Below are positions 59,155-64,000 of a stretch of DNA of 64,000 nt, in pieces. The translations under genes were made by a program, and so were the position numbers. Numbering within the stretch: position 1 is the first letter of the stretch; every line of letters starts with the position of its first letter. Location of the stretch: contig DIEX01000034.1 in NCBI GenBank assembly GCA_002418835.1, positions 32,180 to 96,179 on the forward strand, written 5' to 3'. The stretch comes from Spirochaetia bacterium UBA5763 (GTDB taxonomy: Bacteria > Spirochaetota > UBA4802 > UBA5550). The notes beneath the pieces are model-generated. The model saw only the letters and a list, made by a program, of their open reading frames with translations. It was not told where the DNA came from and did not search any database.

Positions 59155-61404
59155 ATGATTGAACTGGTTAAAATGAAATTGAAAAACTGGATTAAATTTT
59201 TATCTGACAGACATATTCCCGCTGATTCCCAGGATTCAAATGCTGCTCTCAAGGAATATATGATCAGGATGCTTCTTCTTTTTCTCTCTTTTGTTACGAT
59301 ACCATTTCTGCTTCTCTCGGCAGCAGGGTGGTTTTACAGAATTATCCCAGCTGATACTGTCTTAATTCTTTTTTTGATGAGTCTGATATTTGTAGCCGGA
59401 CTGATCCTTGTGAACAGAGGTTTCTTGAGTTCAGGGAGTCTTTTGCCCCCCGGAATTATACTACTGTCTGCTGTTTACGGAAATCTCATTGGCGGAGTAG
59501 AAGCTCCTGCCATGCTTCTTTATGTTGCAGCTATAATACTTGCGGCTGTTTTACGTGGAATAGTTTTAATGTACGCGGCCCTTTTTATATCGATTACATC
59601 TTTTGTTTCTATTGGTTTTCTCCAGAAGTACGGGTATCTTATGCAGTACAGGACAACTGAAACTGCATTTCTGAACCGTATGGCTGTGGCATTATCAGCA
59701 ATGATAGGGATAACGCTTCTTATAAGGTTTCTGATCCTTCAGTACAGTAAAGCGCTTCAGGATGAGCGGACAGAGGTTCAGGAGAGAAAAGCAGCAGAAT
59801 CGGCTCTCAAAGAGAGTGAAAGGAAATACAGGGAACTTGTTCAAAATGCCAACAGTATAATACTCCGTATAAATAAAAAGGGTGAAATTACATTCTGCAA
59901 TGATTTCGGGGAGAGGTTATTCGGATACCCTGACGGTGAGCTTGTAGGAAAGATGGCAATTGATACAATTGTTCCGCATACTGACAGTGAGGGGAGGGAC
60001 CTCCGCAATATCATTTGTGATATACTCAGTTCACCTGATGATTATCATTCAAATGAAAATGAGAATATCACACGTGACGGCAGAAGGGTCTGGATCAACT
60101 GGGCCAATAAGCCTGTGCTGAATAATGAGGGTGAGTACATCGAGCTGCTCTGTATAGGGAATGATATCACGCCGCAGAAACTCGCCCTGGAAGAGAGGGA
60201 GAAGATGCAGCTCCAGCTGATTCACTCGCAGAAGATGGAGGCCATAGGTACACTGACAAGCGGCCTTGCTCATGATTTCAACAATATACTGAGCGGTATA
60301 ATGGGGAGCCTGAGCCTGCTTAGCTATCAGCTCCGTAATGAGAATTTAAAACAGAGAGAGGAGCTTGATAATTATATACAGGTGGCATTTGATTCATCAA
60401 AAAGAGCTGCGGAGATGATCAGAAAACTGCTTATACTTTCACGGAAACAGGATATAAAGCTTACATTCGTTGATATAAATAAATCTATTGAACATGTAAT
60501 GGAAATATGTAGAAACAGTTTTCCAAAGAGTGTAATTCTTAATGTTGATTACAGCAGCTCACCGGCTAATGTCATGGCTGACGCAATACTGATTGAACAG
60601 ATATTACTTAATTTCTGTGTTAATGCCTCCCATGCAATGACAATAATGAGAAGGCCCGGTGACAAGGAGGGTGGTACTCTCAGTGTAAAGGTCTTTTCAG
60701 CGGAGAAATGCCCGGAGCGGTTCCCCGGCCCTGAAGTTTATTCAGGCAGCAGGAGATATGTAATCATTGAAATAAGTGATACCGGAGTAGGGATGGACAG
60801 CGAAACCGCAGAGAGGATATTCGAACCATTCTTTACCATGAAGAAGAAGGAATCCGGCACAGGACTTGGCCTGTCAATGGCTTACGGTATAATTAATCAG
60901 CTGGGCGGATATATTGAAATTGAGTCTGAGGTGAACAGAGGCTCTCTTTTCAGGATACATATACCTGAGGTTGCTGCCCTCTCTGATATACATGAACCGG
61001 GGGACAGCTGTAATCAACTGGTTAAGGGTAGCGGTACTATCCTCATTATTGATGATGAAGCACCTGTAATTGCGGTTGCCGAGGACACGCTGAAGGCCTG
61101 CGGATACAATGTGCTTAAGGCTGCTGACGGAGTGCGCGGGCTCTCTTTATACATTGATAATGCAGGGAACATCGATGCTGTTCTCCTGGATATATCAATG
61201 CCCTATATGTCCGGCTTGGAGGTGTTTGAAAAACTCCAGGCCATAAATAAAAATGTGAGGGTGCTGTTAAGTTCCGGATATAATGATGATGAAAGGGTTA
61301 CTGAAGCTGTGTCACGCGGCGCTGCGGGGTTCCTCCAGAAACCCTATACTGCACCGGAACTTTCGCACAGCATAAGTATGCTGCTGAAAGCAAAAAGCTG
61401 CTGA
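59155..61404 (+). CDS. Membrane hybrid histidine kinase (7TM-like-PAS-HisKA-HATPase-REC)
   Basis: A 749-residue sensor. Six or so membrane spans at about residues 33-200, a coiled link, one PAS domain (about 225-345), HisKA with G-L-A-H-D-F-N-N-I-L-S-G (phospho-His about 374), HATPase (N-F-C-V-N-A-S-H-A, D-T-G-V-G-M-D, G-T-G-L-G-L-S-M) and a receiver (I-I-D-D-E-A, phospho-Asp in V-L-L-D-I-S-M-P-Y). Encoded opposite to the kinase at 57019 with a 255-base AT-rich gap between them. The last three domains of the two kinases are alike in layout. Confidence 0.92.
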   Translation: MIELVKMKLKNWIKFLSDRHIPADSQDSNAALKEYMIRMLLLFLSFVTIPFLLLSAAGWFYRIIPADTVLILFLMSLIFVAGLILVNRGFLSSGSLLPPGIILLSAVYGNLIGGVEAPAMLLYVAAIILAAVLRGIVLMYAALFISITSFVSIGFLQKYGYLMQYRTTETAFLNRMAVALSAMIGITLLIRFLILQYSKALQDERTEVQERKAAESALKESERKYRELVQNANSIILRINKKGEITFCNDFGERLFGYPDGELVGKMAIDTIVPHTDSEGRDLRNIICDILSSPDDYHSNENENITRDGRRVWINWANKPVLNNEGEYIELLCIGNDITPQKLALEEREKMQLQLIHSQKMEAIGTLTSGLAHDFNNILSGIMGSLSLLSYQLRNENLKQREELDNYIQVAFDSSKRAAEMIRKLLILSRKQDIKLTFVDINKSIEHVMEICRNSFPKSVILNVDYSSSPANVMADAILIEQILLNFCVNASHAMTIMRRPGDKEGGTLSVKVFSAEKCPERFPGPEVYSGSRRYVIIEISDTGVGMDSETAERIFEPFFTMKKKESGTGLGLSMAYGIINQLGGYIEIESEVNRGSLFRIHIPEVAALSDIHEPGDSCNQLVKGSGTILIIDDEAPVIAVAEDTLKACGYNVLKAADGVRGLSLYIDNAGNIDAVLLDISMPYMSGLEVFEKLQAINKNVRVLLSSGYNDDERVTEAVSRGAAGFLQKPYTAPELSHSISMLLKAKSC

Positions 61405-61478
61405 AACAGATAAAGCTTGAATATAATCAACAGAGTGGAGATAATGACAGCTCTATTAATTATCCGGAGTTATAGAGG

Positions 61479-62516
61479 ATGAAGAAAGGGATTATCTGGG
61501 GTATCGTACCCCTTTTTCTCCTCCTCCTGCTGCTGTACTTTGCACTGTTTCCCCTCCGGAACACGGAGGCCCCTGAGCTTCCGCAGAATACTGCCGGGGC
61601 TTCAGCAGTAAAAGATCCTGCAAAGATTGAGTTCAGGGAGGTCTGGGGCTACCTCATGAGGGGTGGAGAAAAATCTTTTAAAGCAGAGGCGCCCCTTACC
61701 GATATTTTTTATTTCAGCTGCGGTGTGAATTCAAAGGGGAGACTTAACATGAATGTTTCCCCTCCGAAGCTCCCTCCGCTTAAAGGGAAAAAGAGACGGG
61801 TACACCTTGTTATTTCTGAACTTGACAGAAGCGACCTTATGCATAAATGTCTTAATCCTGCGTACGGCATCAGGGATTATCTAATCGATGACATCCTTGA
61901 GCTTTCTGCAAAGTTCGACGGCATACAGATCGATTTTGAAGCAGTGTCCGGCAGGGATAGAATGGATTTTTTCCGTTTCCTTGAGCTGGTTAAAATGGGA
62001 CTTGATGAGGGTAAGATATTTTCAGTGGCGGTACCTGCGCGTGTAAGCAGGGTGCGGGATGACCCTTACGATTATTTCAGGATTGCAGACAGGGCTCACA
62101 GGGTTTTTGTAATGGCTTATGACCAGCACTGGAGCACTGGCACACCTGGGCCCGTGGCTTCGCTTTCATGGTGCAGAAAGGTGATGGATTACGCAGGGAG
62201 TTCTGTGCCCCGTGAAAAACTTGTCATGGGGCTCCCTCTTTACGGCAGGGCATGGTATAACAGGATTGAGAGCTGTTCAATAAGCGCTGGGCAGGCAGGT
62301 ACTCTCATGACAAAAAAGAGCGCCGTGAGCGGATATAGCGCGGAGAGCGGCATAAAAATTACATTCAGCGATTCAGATGTTATTGTTTTTTTTGATAATG
62401 TAGATGCAACAAAGGAGAAGCTTCTGCTGTACAGCGCTTATGTTGACTCTGTGGGGTTCTGGCGCCTTGGAATGGATAGACCGGAATTATGGGGAGAGAT
62501 AAATCTCATAAAGTAA
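61479..62516 (+). CDS. Membrane-anchored GH18-like glycosidase, paralog 1
   Basis: A 345-residue protein with an N-terminal membrane anchor or signal (residues 6-26) and a GH18 TIM barrel. The catalytic motif D-G-I-Q-I-D-F-E (about 146-153) ends in the acid Glu; M-A-Y-D-Q-H-W-S, the K-L-V-M-G-L-P-L-Y-G-R-A-W motif and a C-terminal V-G-F-W-R-L-G follow, as in YaaH/chitinase-like enzymes. It may act on cell wall or amino-sugar polymers. The next gene is a paralog. Confidence 0.87.
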   Translation: MKKGIIWGIVPLFLLLLLLYFALFPLRNTEAPELPQNTAGASAVKDPAKIEFREVWGYLMRGGEKSFKAEAPLTDIFYFSCGVNSKGRLNMNVSPPKLPPLKGKKRRVHLVISELDRSDLMHKCLNPAYGIRDYLIDDILELSAKFDGIQIDFEAVSGRDRMDFFRFLELVKMGLDEGKIFSVAVPARVSRVRDDPYDYFRIADRAHRVFVMAYDQHWSTGTPGPVASLSWCRKVMDYAGSSVPREKLVMGLPLYGRAWYNRIESCSISAGQAGTLMTKKSAVSGYSAESGIKITFSDSDVIVFFDNVDATKEKLLLYSAYVDSVGFWRLGMDRPELWGEINLIK

Positions 62517-62608
62517 CCCTGTCATACGGTAATGTTTTTTGCAGATGTATATCGGGATATCTGCCGATTTAATAATAAAGATTTAATACTATTGTCCGGA
62601 GTGTTTCA

Positions 62609-63961
62609 ATGAGTAAAAGAATTATATGCTTTCTGTTTATTTCAGCAATCCTGATTTTATTGCATGCAGCGGGTCTTGAAGCTGTAACTGTCTTCAGCAG
62701 ATCAGGGTCAGCCACTACCGGGAGCAATGTTATACCTGAGAATGATCTCCCTGTGAATAACAGGGAAACTCTGTCGAGAAAAACCCTGGAGCCTGTAAAG
62801 AGCAAACAACAGGTTAAAGATGAAAAAGTAATTAAAGATGATAAAGTTAATAATGAAGAAAAAAATATAGGAAAAGAGAGAAGTATTAATACCGAGATCC
62901 GTATTATTGAGACAACCCGTACCAAAGAAACTGCACAGTCTTCTGTTGAATTCAGAGAGGTCTGGGGTTACCTGATGCGTGGTGAGGAGAAACTTTTTAA
63001 AGGGGATGAGCCTGTTACTGATATCTGTTATTTCAGCTGCGGCGTTTTAAGCAATGGCAGGATCAATACAAATGTAAAACCGCCGGTACTCCCTGATCTT
63101 AACGGGAAGAAGAGGCGCATTCACATGGTTATCTCCAACCTTGAGGGATACCAGCTTATGAGCAGGGCGCTTAATCCGGAAAACAGCATAAGGGATCTTC
63201 TTGTTGCTGATATTCTTGAGGTTTCAAAGAGGTTTGACGGAGTACAGATAGATTTTGAAGCTATATCTAAAAAAGATGCAGCGGCATTCCATGAATTTTT
63301 AAGGATGATAAAAAGCGGGCTTGAACCGGGGAAGATATTCAGCATTGCACTGCCGTCAAGGGTAACAGTAATTGAGGGTGATGCATTTGATTATAACATA
63401 ATATCCGGCATTGTTGACCGTGTTTATATAATGGCTTATGATCAGCACTGGAGCACAAGCAAGCCGGGGCCTGTGGCGTCTCTTGAATGGTGCAAGGCAA
63501 TCATAGATTTCGCCAAGGACATTGTACCTGCTGACAAACTTATAATGGGTATCCCTCTCTATGGACGTGAATGGGAGGAGAAATATGTTAAAGGGAAGAA
63601 AGTAAAAGTAGTTGAATATAAAAAAGTTGCAAAGAGTAAGAAAACAAAAAAGCCGAAGTATAAAAAAGTAGTCCGCACTGTGAAGATACCTCCGAGGATA
63701 GAAAAGAAGAGCAGATCTATCAGGTCTAAAAGTCTCCCGGAACTTACATACGGCAGCAGGGCAGAGAAAGATTATTCAATAGATAAAGGTGTCAGCATAA
63801 AAGTTGAAGGGAAGGGATTCAGTTCAGTTCTCTACTGTGATGATGTACAGGCAACAAAGGAGAAGTTTGTGCTCTACAGGGAGTATGTCGATTCAGTGGG
63901 TTTCTGGAGGTTAGGGATGCAGAGCCCGGAGATGTGGGATGAGATAAGGATTGTTGATTAG
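62609..63961 (+). CDS. Exported GH18-like glycosidase, paralog 2, with Lys-rich insertion
   Basis: A 450-residue paralog of the preceding protein. A signal peptide (residues 4-25) is followed by a Lys/Glu-rich low-complexity linker (about 60-105), then the barrel: V-E-F-R-E-V-W-G-Y-L-M-R, the catalytic D-G-V-Q-I-D-F-E (about 211-218), M-A-Y-D-Q-H-W-S and L-I-M-G-I-P-L-Y-G-R-E-W. Between the latter and the C-terminal strand lies a 65-residue strongly basic insertion (V-K-G-K-K-V-K-V-V, K-S-K-K-T-K-K-P-K-Y-K-K) absent from paralog 1. Start preceded by GGAG. Basic insertion may bind acidic polymers. Confidence 0.87.
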   Translation: MSKRIICFLFISAILILLHAAGLEAVTVFSRSGSATTGSNVIPENDLPVNNRETLSRKTLEPVKSKQQVKDEKVIKDDKVNNEEKNIGKERSINTEIRIIETTRTKETAQSSVEFREVWGYLMRGEEKLFKGDEPVTDICYFSCGVLSNGRINTNVKPPVLPDLNGKKRRIHMVISNLEGYQLMSRALNPENSIRDLLVADILEVSKRFDGVQIDFEAISKKDAAAFHEFLRMIKSGLEPGKIFSIALPSRVTVIEGDAFDYNIISGIVDRVYIMAYDQHWSTSKPGPVASLEWCKAIIDFAKDIVPADKLIMGIPLYGREWEEKYVKGKKVKVVEYKKVAKSKKTKKPKYKKVVRTVKIPPRIEKKSRSIRSKSLPELTYGSRAEKDYSIDKGVSIKVEGKGFSSVLYCDDVQATKEKFVLYREYVDSVGFWRLGMQSPEMWDEIRIVD

Positions 63962-64000
63962 AATAATATTAAGTTGCGCCATAAAAAAGCCCCTTTTAAA

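Overview
The window reads as chromosomal DNA of a Gram-negative (diderm) bacterium with an AT-leaning genome. Outer-membrane gene families are present: two TolC-type proteins, an OmpA/PD40 protein and a lipoprotein. MurE carries the DNPR motif of meso-diaminopimelate-adding enzymes, and there are many hybrid histidine kinases and receiver proteins. Gene content and order would fit a member of Spirochaetota or a related environmental lineage, but no marker here settles the phylum, so that is only a guess.

Layout. 1-3780: end of an MFS drug-efflux pump gene, its TolC partner, a convergent MarR regulator and a small unknown gene. 3862-13025: a 9.1-kb integrated mobile element in the 3' part of a tRNA-Gly(UCC) gene, bounded by 52-bp direct repeats. 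It carries a tyrosine integrase, a small HTH protein, a Prim-Pol primase and AAA+ helicase pair followed by iteron-like repeats, several small coupled unknown genes, one possible phage baseplate-like protein and a lipoprotein cargo gene with its own promoter. It has no capsid, portal or large terminase gene, so it looks like a phage satellite or integrative plasmid rather than a prophage. 12981-13051: the intact tRNA-Gly.

13323-27715: a division and cell-wall (dcw) cluster, mraZ-rsmH-ftsL-murE-murF-mraY-murD-ftsW-murG-murC-ftsQ-ftsA-ftsZ, with 10-bp-spaced MraZ-type operator repeats in front. ftsI, murB and ddl are absent from it. 27779-34400: an OmpA/PD40 protein; a three-gene run ending in a membrane protein with a voltage-sensor-like N-terminus; convergent to it, a protein joining a degenerate receiver to an anti-sigma-type ATPase domain; then a secreted protein. 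34482-38380: a membrane protein, the tRNA modification pair cmoA-cmoB and a chemoreceptor. 38685-45942: a tightly packed minus-strand operon glpA-glpB-glpC-yjbQ-(double receiver)-tatD-tcdA. 46281-49668: a purine-type permease and dxs.

50157-55737: tetR, an RND efflux pump and tolC, without a membrane-fusion-protein gene. This operon is bracketed by two related decayed 21-nt minisatellite arrays. 56177-63961: a MarC-family protein, two hybrid histidine kinases facing away from each other, and two tandem GH18-like proteins.

The most unusual points are the tRNA-Gly element (including a three-way-junction RNA candidate, repeated TTATCTGACAG sites at both ends and a candidate origin), the paired 21-nt repeat arrays around an RND pump whose proton-relay residues are altered, the voltage-sensor-like and phosphomimetic-receiver genes, and a palindromic repeat family with one copy inside the dcw cluster.
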